Notes: generated by a model from the sequence alone, not told the origin. A stretch of DNA of 64,000 nucleotides from Leisingera thetidis (GCF_025857195.1 NZ_CP109787.1:2979501-3043500); one strand, 5' to 3'. Numbered from the stretch's first letter, positions 6,701 through 16,027 are shown. Numbers and translations: made by a program.

Positions 6701-7414
6701 ATGGCACAGATTTCTGTCCTTGCCGTTGAAGACGAACCCGATGTGAGGGAGACGCTGCGCATCGGGCTAGAGGAACAGGGCTGGACCGTGGTTGAGGCCT
6801 GGGACCGGGAAACCCTGTTCGCGGCCATCAGGGACTACGAAATAGACATTGTCACCCTGGACCTGAAACTGGGCCAGGAGGACGGGCTGGATCTGGCCCG
6901 GGAACTGCGCAAGCAACGCAACCTTCCAATCCTGATGATTTCCGGCAGGACCGAACCATTCGACCGGGTTAAGGGCCTTGAAAGCGGCGCCGACGATTAC
7001 GTGGTCAAACCATTCCTCGTCCGAGAGATCATCCTGAGGATTGAGGCCATCCTGGACCGGTACCGGAAACCATCAGCGGCCGGCAGCCGGGTCACACTGG
7101 GCCGCAACTTGCTGGACTTAGAGCTTGGAACCATCCGGCGCCCGAATGGAGAGACAGTTGATCTTACAAGCATGGAACAGCAAGTGCTGGAACTCTTTCT
7201 ACGCTATCCCGGCCGGGTGCTAAGCCGCGATGACATGTCAAAGGCTTTGTACGGGCGCGATTGGGTGCCATTGGATCGCACCATCGACGGCCATGTGGCC
7301 CGGTTACGGCGCAAGATCGAGGCACCCGGAGAAGCGCCATACCTGATACGTTCGATCCGAGGTGTCGGTTATGTGTTCAACGACGAAGGCGTCAGCAGCC
7401 CACACACAGTATAA
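6701..7414 (+). CDS. OmpR/PhoB-type response regulator
   Basis: Two-component transcription factor of 237 residues. Receiver domain about 4-118: acidic pocket VEDEPD at 9-14, phospho-Asp D54 in VTLDLKLG, conserved Lys in DDYVVKPF near 104. C-terminal winged helix about 130-230, with DLTSMEQQVLELF, the recognition helix in DRTIDGHVARLRRKIE, and the IRSIRGVGYVF wing. The start was placed so the first beta strand follows at once, as in the family; in-frame starts at 6665 and 6674 are possible. No kinase gene adjoins it, so it is an orphan, possibly served by the hybrid kinase at 1351. The HtrA protease downstream may be a target. Confidence 0.9.
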   Translation: MAQISVLAVEDEPDVRETLRIGLEEQGWTVVEAWDRETLFAAIRDYEIDIVTLDLKLGQEDGLDLARELRKQRNLPILMISGRTEPFDRVKGLESGADDYVVKPFLVREIILRIEAILDRYRKPSAAGSRVTLGRNLLDLELGTIRRPNGETVDLTSMEQQVLELFLRYPGRVLSRDDMSKALYGRDWVPLDRTIDGHVARLRRKIEAPGEAPYLIRSIRGVGYVFNDEGVSSPHTV

Positions 7415-7975
7415 TTGTACAGGCCGCATCGCAGTCCCATGACCACCCTGCGGCAACCCTCACGGCCGCTCTCTTTCTTCAACCGGCTAAATAACAACTG
7501 CTAACCCGCATGCAACTGTATCGCAGCCCCACGCCCCCCTGGGTCGCTCCGGCTGCGTTCACCCAGAAGGCCAGGAAGCCTGAAGAGCTTTTCGTCGAAG
7601 GGTCAACTCGACTACAGGATAAACAGGCTTCGGGGCAGGCGCCTTGCAAAAAAGCGGCCGGATTTCCCTCTAAATAAACTAGGAGTTTAATACCCGCTTG
7701 ATCCCAGTACCTTACCCTTCATTCTGGCGCTTGTACTGCCTTTGCCGCAGCTGTGCCCGCTGCTGCCAAAGGCTTTTTCACCGCACTTGTAAGAATCTAC
7801 CGGCCTCGCGCAGAAATATGCACAGCCGTATCTTTTCTTTCTGGCCATACGCGCCATCTAATCTCTTGTCCGCACTGTGCTGCCGCTCTTCGGGACCGTG
7901 GCACGCGCAGCCGGACCACTGGACTGACGGGAGAAATCACGCCGCAGTGTGCAATCTGTCCCGCATGACTGCTCC
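7415..7975. other. 560-bp intergenic region, no gene recognised
   Basis: Only short unconvincing reading frames. It separates the response regulator from the HtrA protease and presumably carries the protease promoter. No Crp/Fnr-type palindrome, repeat or RNA gene was recognised. Confidence 0.4.
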
Positions 7976-9415
7976 ATGAAAACCGCTGCTTTCCGCAAAG
8001 CTGTTCTGCTCACCGCAACCGCCTGCCTGCTTTCCTCACCGCTCCAGGCGCAATCCGCCATGCCCTCGTCTAAGTTAGACGCAACCGGGTCCTTTGCGCC
8101 GATCATAGAGGAGCTGCTGCCTGCAACCGTCATGATTAATACTTACGGCGGATTTGCTTCAGGAGAGGACGGGCCTTCCGCCTTCCGTTCGGGACGAGCT
8201 GGGCTAGCCGAGCCGGATCAGACCAGCACAATGGCAAGCGGCTTCATCATCGGTGCGGACGGGTTGATAGTGACCAATGCCCATGTCGTGAATGGCGCGA
8301 ACACCATTACCGTCCACCTGCACGACGGCCGTGTTTTCGGCGGCCGCCTGATCGGGCAGGATGAGCACACCGATATTGCGCTGCTGGCAATAGCTGCCGA
8401 TAAGCCGCTGCCGGCGCTTAGCTGGGGCGACCCCGGCAGCCTAAAACCCGGACACCGGGTGGTGGTGCTGGGCAACCCCTTCGGCCTTGGCCTCTCGGCC
8501 ACCGAAGGTATCATCGCCGGGCTGGACCGCGATCTGCTGACCAGCCCCTATGACCGGTTTATCCAGATCGACGCCTCGGTGGTCAGCGGCGACTCCGGTG
8601 GCCCGCTAATCGATACCGGTGGCCGTGTGGTGGGCGTCAACACCGCTATGATGTCCTGGTGCGAGGGCTGCGCGGGAATGGGATTCGCGGTGCCGGCCGA
8701 CCTCGCGATGGAGGTCGCCGCCCAGTTGCTGGAAAACGGCCGGGTGCTGCGTGGGTATATCGGCGCCCAGAGCCAGCCGCTTACCCCCGGGCTGGCCGCG
8801 CTCACAGATGCGCAGGGGCAGGCAGGCGAGATCATCACCAGGGTTGAGCCCGCCTCTCCGGCCATGGCCGCCGGGCTGCAGCCTGGAGATATCGTTCTGG
8901 CGGTGAACGGCACCCCCGTTACCGCCACACAAAAGCTGGTGGAGCTGATTGCCGGACTGCCGGAAGGCGGCGTGGCAGAGCTGTCGCTGTGGCGCAACGG
9001 TACGCCGTCACAACAGGCGATCAGGATCGCCCCTGCCCCGGAAGGGATAGCCATGCCGGAACTGCAGAGCGAGGCGGAACTTTCTCTTTTAGGTCTCGAG
9101 CTGGCCGCTGTTCCAGCGGATGACGAAACACGGCGCGAACTGGCCATCCCCGCTGATGAGAAAGGCTGGCTGCTGGTCTGGACCGGCGGCGCGGACCGTC
9201 CCGGCAGCCTCGCCCCCGGCGATGTGATCACCCATCTGGACGGCATGCCGCTGCCCGATCTGGCGGCTTTCCGCACTGCCGCGGCCCAACTGGCCTCCAG
9301 CCGCAAGGAGGCCGTCCTTGCCCGCATCTGGCGCAACGGATCGGCTCTCTTCGTACCGGTCTGGAACACTCCGGAGCGGCGCGCTGCCAAGGCCCGCGCC
9401 GTCACGGACGAATAG
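7976..9415 (+). CDS. HtrA/DegP-like periplasmic serine protease
   Basis: Periplasmic quality-control protease of 479 residues. Signal peptide about 1-25 (LLTATACLLSSPLQAQ), trypsin-like domain about 40-235 with catalytic H103 (TNAHVV), D133 (HTDIALL) and S207 (GDSGGPL), then two PDZ domains at about 245-335 and 375-465 that would bind unfolded C-termini. The active-site serine motif is GDSGGP rather than the GNSGGP usual in HtrA. A Cys-containing insert SWCEGCAGMG precedes the last strands and could be redox sensitive. ATG 7976 is chosen from the signal peptide; no clear ribosome site is seen. It stands alone between the response regulator and the kamA operon. Confidence 0.9.
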   Translation: MKTAAFRKAVLLTATACLLSSPLQAQSAMPSSKLDATGSFAPIIEELLPATVMINTYGGFASGEDGPSAFRSGRAGLAEPDQTSTMASGFIIGADGLIVTNAHVVNGANTITVHLHDGRVFGGRLIGQDEHTDIALLAIAADKPLPALSWGDPGSLKPGHRVVVLGNPFGLGLSATEGIIAGLDRDLLTSPYDRFIQIDASVVSGDSGGPLIDTGGRVVGVNTAMMSWCEGCAGMGFAVPADLAMEVAAQLLENGRVLRGYIGAQSQPLTPGLAALTDAQGQAGEIITRVEPASPAMAAGLQPGDIVLAVNGTPVTATQKLVELIAGLPEGGVAELSLWRNGTPSQQAIRIAPAPEGIAMPELQSEAELSLLGLELAAVPADDETRRELAIPADEKGWLLVWTGGADRPGSLAPGDVITHLDGMPLPDLAAFRTAAAQLASSRKEAVLARIWRNGSALFVPVWNTPERRAAKARAVTDE

Positions 9416-9629
9416 AAAGCACACTCTTTTCAGCCTTCTCGCCTGCGGGGTTTCAACGCATGGACCGCAGGCCGTGGCGCTTAGCGGAAAGCCGCCGAAG
9501 TATCTGTGTAACCGCCTGCAAAACTGCTTGATTTTCACCTGAAACGGCCACAGGTTTTTCTTGTCTCAGAGCTGTGACAGCAACGACGATTGGCGCGCGA
9601 CGGCACTCTGGGCGCAAGGAAACCCATGG

Positions 9630-10952
9630 ATGGATCATCCCCTTGCTGCAGGCCCAGGCATTCAGGAAAGCCAGGACCCTCCAGAGACCACCGCGAGCCC
9701 TTCTGATCTGCAATTGCGAGACAGCTCAAAGGCCCGCATCTCCCCGCCTCATTTTCGAAACCGCCACCCCCGGTCGCCAAAATTTCCGGCCGGGGAAAGG
9801 ACCAGAGCTTTCCGCAAGGTCTTCTTCCCCCAGGCTGCCGCGGAAGACTGGAACGACTGGCGCTGGCAGATGCGCAACCGCATCCGCAGCCAGGAGGCGC
9901 TCAGCCGGATCTTTGATCTGAGCGATGGGGAACAGGAAGCACTGGCCCGGCATCAGGGCGGACTGCCGGTCGGCATCACCCCCTATTACGCCAGCCTGAT
10001 GGGGCTGGATGATCCGGATGAGCCGCTGCGGCGCACCCATATTCCCGTCGGACAGGAATACCTGCAGCTCCCGGGCGAGGCAGGCGACCCGCTGGGCGAG
10101 GACCACGACACCCCGGTGCCGGGACTGGTCCATCGTTACCCGGATCGGGTGCTGTTCCTGGCCACCGGCACCTGCTCGACCTACTGCCGCTATTGCACCC
10201 GGTCACGGATGGTGGGTCAGGCGGGCGGTGAATACCAGTTTTCGGTATCCCAGTGGGACCGGGCGCTGGACTACATCGCTGCGCACCCGGAGGTCCGCGA
10301 TGTGCTGCTGTCCGGCGGCGACCCGCTGACCATCGCGGATGACAAGCTAGATTACCTTCTGGGCCGCCTGCGCGCGATTCCGCATGTGGAGTTCATCCGG
10401 CTTGGCACTAAAATGCCGATCGTCTTGCCGATGCGGATAACCCGCGATCTGGTGCGGATGCTGAAAAGGCACCATCCGCTGTGGATGTCCATTCATGTGA
10501 CCCACCCGGCTGAGCTGACGCCCGAGGCCACTGAGGCCTGCAAGCGGCTGGCGGACGCGGGCATCCCGCTTGGCTCACAGACTGTGCTGCTGAAAGGGAT
10601 CAACGACAGTGTTGATATCCTCAAACCGATGTACCAGGCGCTGCTGATGCGGCGTGTCAGGCCCTATTACCTCTACCAGTGCGACCCGATCACCGGCTCC
10701 GCCCATTTCCGTACGCCGGTTGCAAAAGGGCTGAAGATCATCGAGGGCCTGCGCGGCCATACCACCGGCTATGCGGTCCCGCAGTTCGTCATCGACGCCC
10801 CCGGCGGTGGCGGCAAGATCCCGCTGCTGCCGGACTATGTGGCGGGGCGTGACGGCAGCGACCTAATCCTGCGCAACTTCGAGAACACTCTCTACCGTTA
10901 CTCCGACCCGGGCGGCAGCCTGGGCGCATCAAAGGGACACCGGCCATGCTGA
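9630..10952 (+). CDS. kamA: Lysine 2,3-aminomutase-like radical SAM enzyme
   Basis: KamA-family PLP and radical-SAM aminomutase, expected to move the alpha-amino group of lysine (or a related amino acid) to the beta carbon. Seen: WNDWRWQMRNRI opening near residue 75, the 4Fe-4S/SAM motif CSTYCRYC at about 182-189, and the PLP-lysine region APGGGGKIPLLP near the C-terminus. ATG 9630 has AAGGA upstream but leaves about 55 residues of atypical N-terminus; the true start is uncertain. It lies first in a four-gene operon and its stop overlaps the next ATG by seven bases. The shorter EF-P-modifying EpmB type is less likely, because the C-terminal extension ending LRNFENTLYRYSDP resembles full-length KamA. 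Confidence 0.85.
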   Translation: MDHPLAAGPGIQESQDPPETTASPSDLQLRDSSKARISPPHFRNRHPRSPKFPAGERTRAFRKVFFPQAAAEDWNDWRWQMRNRIRSQEALSRIFDLSDGEQEALARHQGGLPVGITPYYASLMGLDDPDEPLRRTHIPVGQEYLQLPGEAGDPLGEDHDTPVPGLVHRYPDRVLFLATGTCSTYCRYCTRSRMVGQAGGEYQFSVSQWDRALDYIAAHPEVRDVLLSGGDPLTIADDKLDYLLGRLRAIPHVEFIRLGTKMPIVLPMRITRDLVRMLKRHHPLWMSIHVTHPAELTPEATEACKRLADAGIPLGSQTVLLKGINDSVDILKPMYQALLMRRVRPYYLYQCDPITGSAHFRTPVAKGLKIIEGLRGHTTGYAVPQFVIDAPGGGGKIPLLPDYVAGRDGSDLILRNFENTLYRYSDPGGSLGASKGHRPC

Positions 10953-11956
10953 TCGGCCTGACATACGACCTGCGCGACGACCACCAGGGCAGCGGCCTCA
11001 GCGATGAGGCGATGGCCGAGTTCGACAGCCCGGAAACCATCACCGCCATCGAAACTGCCCTGCGCGCAGCAGGACATCAGACCCAGCGGATCGGCCATGT
11101 CCGTATCCTGACACAGCGGCTGGCAGCAGGCGACCGCTGGGATCTGGTCTTCAACATCGCCGAGGGGCTGCGGGGCCGCGCCCGCGAGGCGCAGGTCCCT
11201 GCCCTGCTGGAAGCATTCGATATCCCCTATACCTTTTCCGACCCGCTGACCCAGGCGCTGGGGCTGGACAAAGCGATGGCCAAGCGGATCGTGCGCGATG
11301 CCGGCATCCCGACAGCGCCCTTTGCGGTGCTGGAAACGCCAGAGGATGACGGCGGGTTGAACCTGCCGTTTCCGGTCTTCCTGAAACCGCTGGCCGAAGG
11401 CACCGGCAAGGGCTGCGAACATGCATCCAAAGTGAACACTGCGGATCAGGCCGCTGCCGCTGCCCGCTCTTTGCGTCAGCGCTTCTGCCAGCCGGTTCTA
11501 GCCGAAAGCTTCCTGCCCGGGCGCGAATTCACTGCGGGGATCCTCGGCAACGGGTCGGAGGCGCGGGTGATTGCGGTGATGGAAATCCTGCTGCTCGACA
11601 CCGCAGAGGCGGAAATTTACAGCTTTCAGAACAAGGAGCATTGGCAAACCCGCGTCTGCTACCGCCTCGCCGATGACGCTGAGGCGCGTGCGGCCGGCGC
11701 CGCCGCGCTGGCCGCCTACCGTGCGCTCGGCTGCCGCGACGCGGCGCGGACCGACCTGCGCTCCGACGCAGCCGGCATTCCGAATTTTCTGGAGGTGAAC
11801 ACCCTGCCCGGCCTGCACCCCAGCCATTCCGACCTGCCGATCCTGTCGGCTAGGGCAGGCCTTGACTACCAGGGGCTGATCGGCGGCATTCTGGATGCCG
11901 CTGTCCGCCGCTGCCGCCTGGCGGACAGCACAAAGGCGCTCTGCGCAGCGCTATGA
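10946..11956 (+). CDS. ATP-grasp ligase 1 (D-Ala-D-Ala ligase-like)
   Basis: ATP-grasp carboxylate-amine ligase of 336 residues. Seen: N-terminal Rossmann-like DLVFNIAEGLRG (about 65-76), the central ATP-grasp segment FPVFLKPLAEGTGKG (about 142-156), ESFLPGREFTAGIL (about 191-204) and the C-terminal metal-binding FLEVNTLPGLHPSHS (about 284-298). These correspond to Ddl signatures, but the sequence is divergent and a second ATP-grasp gene overlaps it, so peptidoglycan D-Ala-D-Ala synthesis is unlikely. It probably joins amino acids, perhaps a beta-amino acid made by the neighbouring KamA. It overlaps kamA by seven bases and the next gene by four (ATGA), implying coupled translation. Confidence 0.8.
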   Translation: MLIGLTYDLRDDHQGSGLSDEAMAEFDSPETITAIETALRAAGHQTQRIGHVRILTQRLAAGDRWDLVFNIAEGLRGRAREAQVPALLEAFDIPYTFSDPLTQALGLDKAMAKRIVRDAGIPTAPFAVLETPEDDGGLNLPFPVFLKPLAEGTGKGCEHASKVNTADQAAAAARSLRQRFCQPVLAESFLPGREFTAGILGNGSEARVIAVMEILLLDTAEAEIYSFQNKEHWQTRVCYRLADDAEARAAGAAALAAYRALGCRDAARTDLRSDAAGIPNFLEVNTLPGLHPSHSDLPILSARAGLDYQGLIGGILDAAVRRCRLADSTKALCAAL

Positions 11957-12960
11957 AACCGCTTTCCATCATCGTTATGCACGGGGCGAGCGGAGACGAC
12001 CCCGACGAACGCGACACCCGCGATACTGCGGAGGCAATCCGCGCCGCGCTGAGCCGGCGAGGCTTTGACGCCCGGCTCGCGCATGTCTCGGGCCGCCCTT
12101 CTACGCTGCCCTGGGCAGTTGGAGACCGCCCTGGGCTGGTTTTCAACATGGTGGAAGCCATCGACCGCGACATGCAGCGCGCGGCCGAGGTGCTGCCGCT
12201 GCTGGAAGAAGACGGTATTCCCTATACCGGCTGCTCCTCGGCGGCGCAGCTGGCTGCCCTCAGCAAAACCGCGCAGAAGCGCCTAATGGCCCGGCACGGC
12301 CTGCCGACACCGGCCTGGCCGCAGTCCGGCCCTGCCCTCGCGAAGCTTGACCGGGTGATTGTCAAATCCGTTACGGAACATGCCTCGCTGGGGATCGATC
12401 CTCAATCAGTTGTGCCCGGCGCTCGCGCAGTTAAGGAGATTGCTCGCCGCGAAGCCCGCTTCGGCGGCAGGTTCTTTGCAGAGGAATACATCCCAGGGCG
12501 AGAATTCAACCTGTCGCTGCTGGAATTCGGCGAAGACGTTAAAGTGCTGCCGCCCGCCGAAATCCTGTTTCAGGATTTCACCCCCGATGCCCCCCGCATC
12601 GTCGATTACGCCGCCAAATGGGATGAAACCGCACACAGCTACCATCACACACCGCGGCAGTTCACCTTTCCGAACAGCGACAATGCTCTTCTGGGCCTGC
12701 TTGCGGATCTCGCCCGGCGCACCTGGGAGGTTTTTGGTCTTTCCGGCTATGCGCGTGTGGATTTCCGCGTTGATGCGGGCGGCCGCCCCTGGATCCTGGA
12801 AGTGAACACCAACCCCTGCCTGGCGCCGGATGCAGGTTTCGCCGCTGCCGCTGAACAGACCGGGATGGGCTATGACGCCCTGATCGCGCATCTCGCAGCG
12901 CTCCCCCTCGCCGCAGCTGAAAAGGACCCGCGCCATGTTCCGCATCCGCAAGATTGCTGA
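11953..12960 (+). CDS. ATP-grasp ligase 2 (D-Ala-D-Ala ligase-like)
   Basis: Second ATP-grasp protein of the operon, 335 residues. Seen: GLVFNMVEAIDRD (about 60-72), IPYTGCSSAAQLAALSKTAQK (about 89-109, the Ddl 'PYTGS' region), EEYIPGREFNLSLLE (about 177-191) and WILEVNTNPCLAPDAGF near 280-296. The Lys-Gly-rich ATP loop is shorter than in ligase 1 (VIVKSVTEHASLGI). The two ligases are clearly different and not a recent duplication, suggesting successive ligation steps. Its 3' end overlaps the start of the fusion protein by 26 bases. Confidence 0.8.
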   Translation: MKPLSIIVMHGASGDDPDERDTRDTAEAIRAALSRRGFDARLAHVSGRPSTLPWAVGDRPGLVFNMVEAIDRDMQRAAEVLPLLEEDGIPYTGCSSAAQLAALSKTAQKRLMARHGLPTPAWPQSGPALAKLDRVIVKSVTEHASLGIDPQSVVPGARAVKEIARREARFGGRFFAEEYIPGREFNLSLLEFGEDVKVLPPAEILFQDFTPDAPRIVDYAAKWDETAHSYHHTPRQFTFPNSDNALLGLLADLARRTWEVFGLSGYARVDFRVDAGGRPWILEVNTNPCLAPDAGFAAAAEQTGMGYDALIAHLAALPLAAAEKDPRHVPHPQDC

Positions 12961-15187
12961 TGCCCACGCCTCCGCCAGCCAGACCGCAATTGGCAAGGCA
13001 TTGGCGATCTTGCGCGCCCAGTTTCCGGGCAAACGGTCCGCCGATATCGACGCGTTGCCGGAGCATCTGAACAATCCGTTTGCCAAACGGTTCATCCCGT
13101 CGCTCTTTGTAGCGGAAAACGGACGCGGCGACGTGCGCGGCACTGCCCTGCTGCTGTTCGACCCGGAGCTCGATTTCGCATTCCTGGACATTCTGGCGGC
13201 AACCCCGGTGGAGACCGCAGGCTCCGGCACCGGCGGAGCGCTCTATCAGCGGATCCGGCAGGAGGCAGCCGCGCTGGGGGCTGCGGGGCTCTACTTCGAA
13301 TGCCTGCCTGATGACCCCGAAAACGTCCAGGACCGATACGCCCTGGCCCAGAACGCGGCCCGGCTCAAATTCTACGAACGCTACGGCGCCCGGCCCATCA
13401 CCGGCACCGGCTATGAGCTGCCGCTCTCGCCAGAGGACACGGATATGCCGCATCTGGTGTTCGATGGCCTGGGCCAGTTTGACTTGCCGCAAGCCGAACG
13501 GCTCAAGGAGATCTTCCGCGCCATCCTGGAACGGAAATACGCGGACCTCTGCCCGCCGGAATACGTCCGGAAGGTCGTGGCCTCTGTCACCTCGGGAGGC
13601 TACGGGCTGCGCCCGCCGCGCTATGCCGTCCGCGCGGTCAGCATGCCGCCGCCGTCCGGGCTGCAGATTCCGATGATTATCAACGACCGCCACGACATTC
13701 ACCATGTCCATACCCGCGGCTATGTTGAAAGCCCGGTACGGGTCGCTACCATCGCCAACGCGCTGGACGCCACCGGTTTGTTCGCCCGCCAGCCGCCGCG
13801 GCACTTCCCGGACCGCTGGATCAAGGCGGTGCATGACCCGAAACTGGTCGACTTCCTGCGCAGCGCCTGCGCAGAGGCGCCGGAGAAAGGCGCGGTCTAC
13901 CCATATGTCTTTCCGGTCCGCAATACGGCCCGCCGTCCGCGCGAACGCACCGTGCTGGCAGGATACTGGTGCATAGACACATTCACCCCGATCAACCGAA
14001 ATGCCTGGCCTGCCGCCCGTCGCGCTGTCGATTGCACACTCACCGCTGCAGAGGAGGAACTGAACGGCGCTCCAGCCGCCTATGCACTGATCCGCCCGCC
14101 CGGCCACCACGCCGAATTCAAGACCTTCGGCGGTTTCTGTTACCTCTCTAACGCCGCTATTGCCGCCAACTTCCTGTCCCAGCACGGGCGGGTCGCGATG
14201 CTCGACATTGACTACCACCACGGCAACGGCCAGCAGGATATTTTCTACAGCCGCGCCGACGTGCTGACGGTCTCCGTCCACGGCGACCCCAGCTTTGCCT
14301 ACCCTTATTTCACCGGCTTTCGCGATGAAACAGGTCAAGGCAGCGGCGCCGGGTACAACCTCAACCTGCCTCTGGCCGAACAGGCAACGCCCGAAGACTT
14401 CCACACCGCCATGGAGAAGGCGCTGGCGCGGATCGCAGGGCACGATCCCGGCTATCTAGTTCTCTGCCTCGGCTTCGACACTGGCCGCGGCGACCCGACC
14501 GGCACCTGGAAGCTCAGGCCGAAGGATTTCCACTTCGCAGGCGCCAGCATCGGCCGGCATCCGTTCCCCATTCTTGTGGTTCAGGAAGGCGGCTACCTGG
14601 TGCGCACTCTCGGCGACAACGCCGCAGCTTTCTTTACCGGACTGGCCGAGGGGATCGTGCAGCGCCAGAAGCCGCAGGTTCTGCCCCTCCCTGCCCCGTC
14701 CCCGAAACGCCGCTGGCGCAAGACCCTGCGGGCCGGAGACGCCGCCCGGATCACGCGGCTGGTTGCGGAAACCGGAAAGTTTTCCAAGGAGGAAATCGAA
14801 ATCGCCGGTGAGCTGGCAGAGGAGCGGCTCAGCGCCGGAGCTGCCTCCGGTTACCACTTCCTGCTTACCGAATGCGGCACCGAGCTACAGGGCTACGCCT
14901 GCTTCGGTCCGGTGCCGGGCAGCGATCACAGCTGGGATCTCTACTGGATCGCAGTAGCCCCGTCCCTTCAAGGCAGCGGTCTGGGCAGGCTACTTATGGA
15001 ACGGGTCGAGGCTGCAATTCGCCAAGTGCAGGGCCGAAAGGTCTATATCGACACATCCAGCAGCCCGCCCTATTCAGCAACCCGCCAGTTCTATGAACGG
15101 ATGGGTTACGCCCTGCGCGCCGAGTTTCCTGACTTCTACCGCGACGGCGACGGCAAAGCGGTCTACGAGAAAACTCTGGACCGCTGA
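12935..15187 (+). CDS. GNAT / HDAC-like deacetylase / GNAT fusion protein
   Basis: 750-residue three-domain enzyme. Residues about 1-170: GNAT-like fold with FYERYGARPITGTGYELPL. About 245-575: class II histone-deacetylase/acetylpolyamine-amidohydrolase domain with RPPGHHA (H391-H392), DIDYHHGNG (D424, D426, H428), a LGFDTGRGD metal ligand and the catalytic-Tyr region QEGGY. About 590-750: a second GNAT with VAPSLQGSGLGRLLM acetyl-CoA loop and ATRQFYERMGY. One polypeptide thus carries acetyl transfer and deacetylation on presumably related amines. It is last in the kamA/ATP-grasp operon. Substrate inference: an N-acetylated beta-amino acid or peptide. N-terminal GNAT activity is less certain because its acetyl-CoA loop is weak. 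Confidence 0.88.
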   Translation: MFRIRKIADAHASASQTAIGKALAILRAQFPGKRSADIDALPEHLNNPFAKRFIPSLFVAENGRGDVRGTALLLFDPELDFAFLDILAATPVETAGSGTGGALYQRIRQEAAALGAAGLYFECLPDDPENVQDRYALAQNAARLKFYERYGARPITGTGYELPLSPEDTDMPHLVFDGLGQFDLPQAERLKEIFRAILERKYADLCPPEYVRKVVASVTSGGYGLRPPRYAVRAVSMPPPSGLQIPMIINDRHDIHHVHTRGYVESPVRVATIANALDATGLFARQPPRHFPDRWIKAVHDPKLVDFLRSACAEAPEKGAVYPYVFPVRNTARRPRERTVLAGYWCIDTFTPINRNAWPAARRAVDCTLTAAEEELNGAPAAYALIRPPGHHAEFKTFGGFCYLSNAAIAANFLSQHGRVAMLDIDYHHGNGQQDIFYSRADVLTVSVHGDPSFAYPYFTGFRDETGQGSGAGYNLNLPLAEQATPEDFHTAMEKALARIAGHDPGYLVLCLGFDTGRGDPTGTWKLRPKDFHFAGASIGRHPFPILVVQEGGYLVRTLGDNAAAFFTGLAEGIVQRQKPQVLPLPAPSPKRRWRKTLRAGDAARITRLVAETGKFSKEEIEIAGELAEERLSAGAASGYHFLLTECGTELQGYACFGPVPGSDHSWDLYWIAVAPSLQGSGLGRLLMERVEAAIRQVQGRKVYIDTSSSPPYSATRQFYERMGYALRAEFPDFYRDGDGKAVYEKTLDR

Positions 15188-15220
15188 CAGGACGCCGCGC
15201 GTGAACCTTCCTCTGTCGGT

Positions 15221-15508
15221 TCAGCCGCGGTACCGGCCACCACTATAGCGCCCTGGCGTATCGCTTTTTTCCACAATGCCGCCATCGCAATCAGGCGGCA
15301 GGTACCGCCGCTGTGCCGCTTCCCTCTGCAGCGTTTCCGCCGGTTCCCAACCATCCTCCATCAGGGTTTCCGGACGCGGCGGTGGCGTATCTTCTTCGCG
15401 CAACGCAGTGCGGGAACCGTGTCGCGGGATCAGGCGCAGAAGCTTCTCCGCCAGATCATGTGCCGCCTGTCTGGCGGCTGCCAGTTTGATATGGCCGGCC
15501 AAAACCAT
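15221..15508 (-). CDS. Hypothetical protein downstream of CBS gene
   Basis: 95-residue basic, Arg/Glu-rich soluble protein of no family I recognise. ATG 15508 is preceded by GAGGA at a suitable distance; an upstream in-frame ATG at 15532 exists. The middle is proline-rich (EDTPPPRPETLMEDGWEP) and the C-terminus Gly/Arg-rich. It follows the CBS-domain gene in the same direction and probably shares its transcript. Composition fits local coding, but this remains an unverified gene. Confidence 0.45.
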   Translation of the reverse strand: MVLAGHIKLAAARQAAHDLAEKLLRLIPRHGSRTALREEDTPPPRPETLMEDGWEPAETLQREAAQRRYLPPDCDGGIVEKSDTPGRYSGGRYRG

Positions 15509-15559
15509 ATGCGTAATCCTCAGATGCGCCACGCCAGGCGGGCGCGGTTTCGATCCGCT

Positions 15560-16027
15560 TCAATTCTGCCGGTGCGGGCGCGGTCTGGCCCGCCAGGATG
15601 CCCCAGCAACATAGTCCCGAAGTTCAGCCGCCTCCTGCTCCGCGGTCAGCAGCCGGTAGCGGGTGACATCGAGTATGCTGATCACCGCAACCGGTTCCCC
15701 ATCCTCGGTAACCGGAATATGACGCACATGGTGCTTGGACATCAGCCATTCCAGCCGCTGCACGGGTTGGCGAGCATCGCAGGAGATGACTGGATGCGTC
15801 ATTACGCTCCGCACACGCAGATTGACCGGCAGTTTTTGATGGGCCTCAAGATAGCGGACAATGTCGCTACTGGTCAGAATTCCCGCCACCAACCGCTTGT
15901 CGGAGGACACCAGCAGCGCTGAGGTGTCCTTTTGCGCAAGCAGGGCGATGGCCACATCCATGGGTGAGACCGGAGCGATCCATTGGATATCCGTTTCCAG
16001 TTCATCAAGCAGTCTGCGAATAGTCAT
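15560..16027 (-). CDS. CBS-pair domain protein
   Basis: Soluble protein of 155 residues consisting of two CBS motifs (about 8-62 and 72-130), recognisable by ALLVSSDKRLVAGILTSSDIVRYL and HVRHIPVTEDGEPVAVISILDVTRY. Such stand-alone CBS pairs bind adenosine nucleotides and act as energy-state sensors. The C-terminal WRARPRPHRQN tail is unstructured. It is minus-strand, 68 bp downstream of the EF-hand gene at 16344, and followed by a hypothetical gene. No Crp/Fnr-type palindrome was found upstream. Confidence 0.88.
   Translation of the reverse strand: MTIRRLLDELETDIQWIAPVSPMDVAIALLAQKDTSALLVSSDKRLVAGILTSSDIVRYLEAHQKLPVNLRVRSVMTHPVISCDARQPVQRLEWLMSKHHVRHIPVTEDGEPVAVISILDVTRYRLLTAEQEAAELRDYVAGASWRARPRPHRQN

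Noticed and set aside
7698..7979. 93-codon frame before the HtrA protease
   Set aside because: Cys/Arg-rich translation with no motif. It overlaps the protease start region and is probably chance.
12662..14443. 593-codon open frame on the minus strand
   Set aside because: It lies opposite the KamA-operon fusion and ligase genes, which have clear catalytic motifs. Its translation shows no family features and typical high-GC antisense composition.
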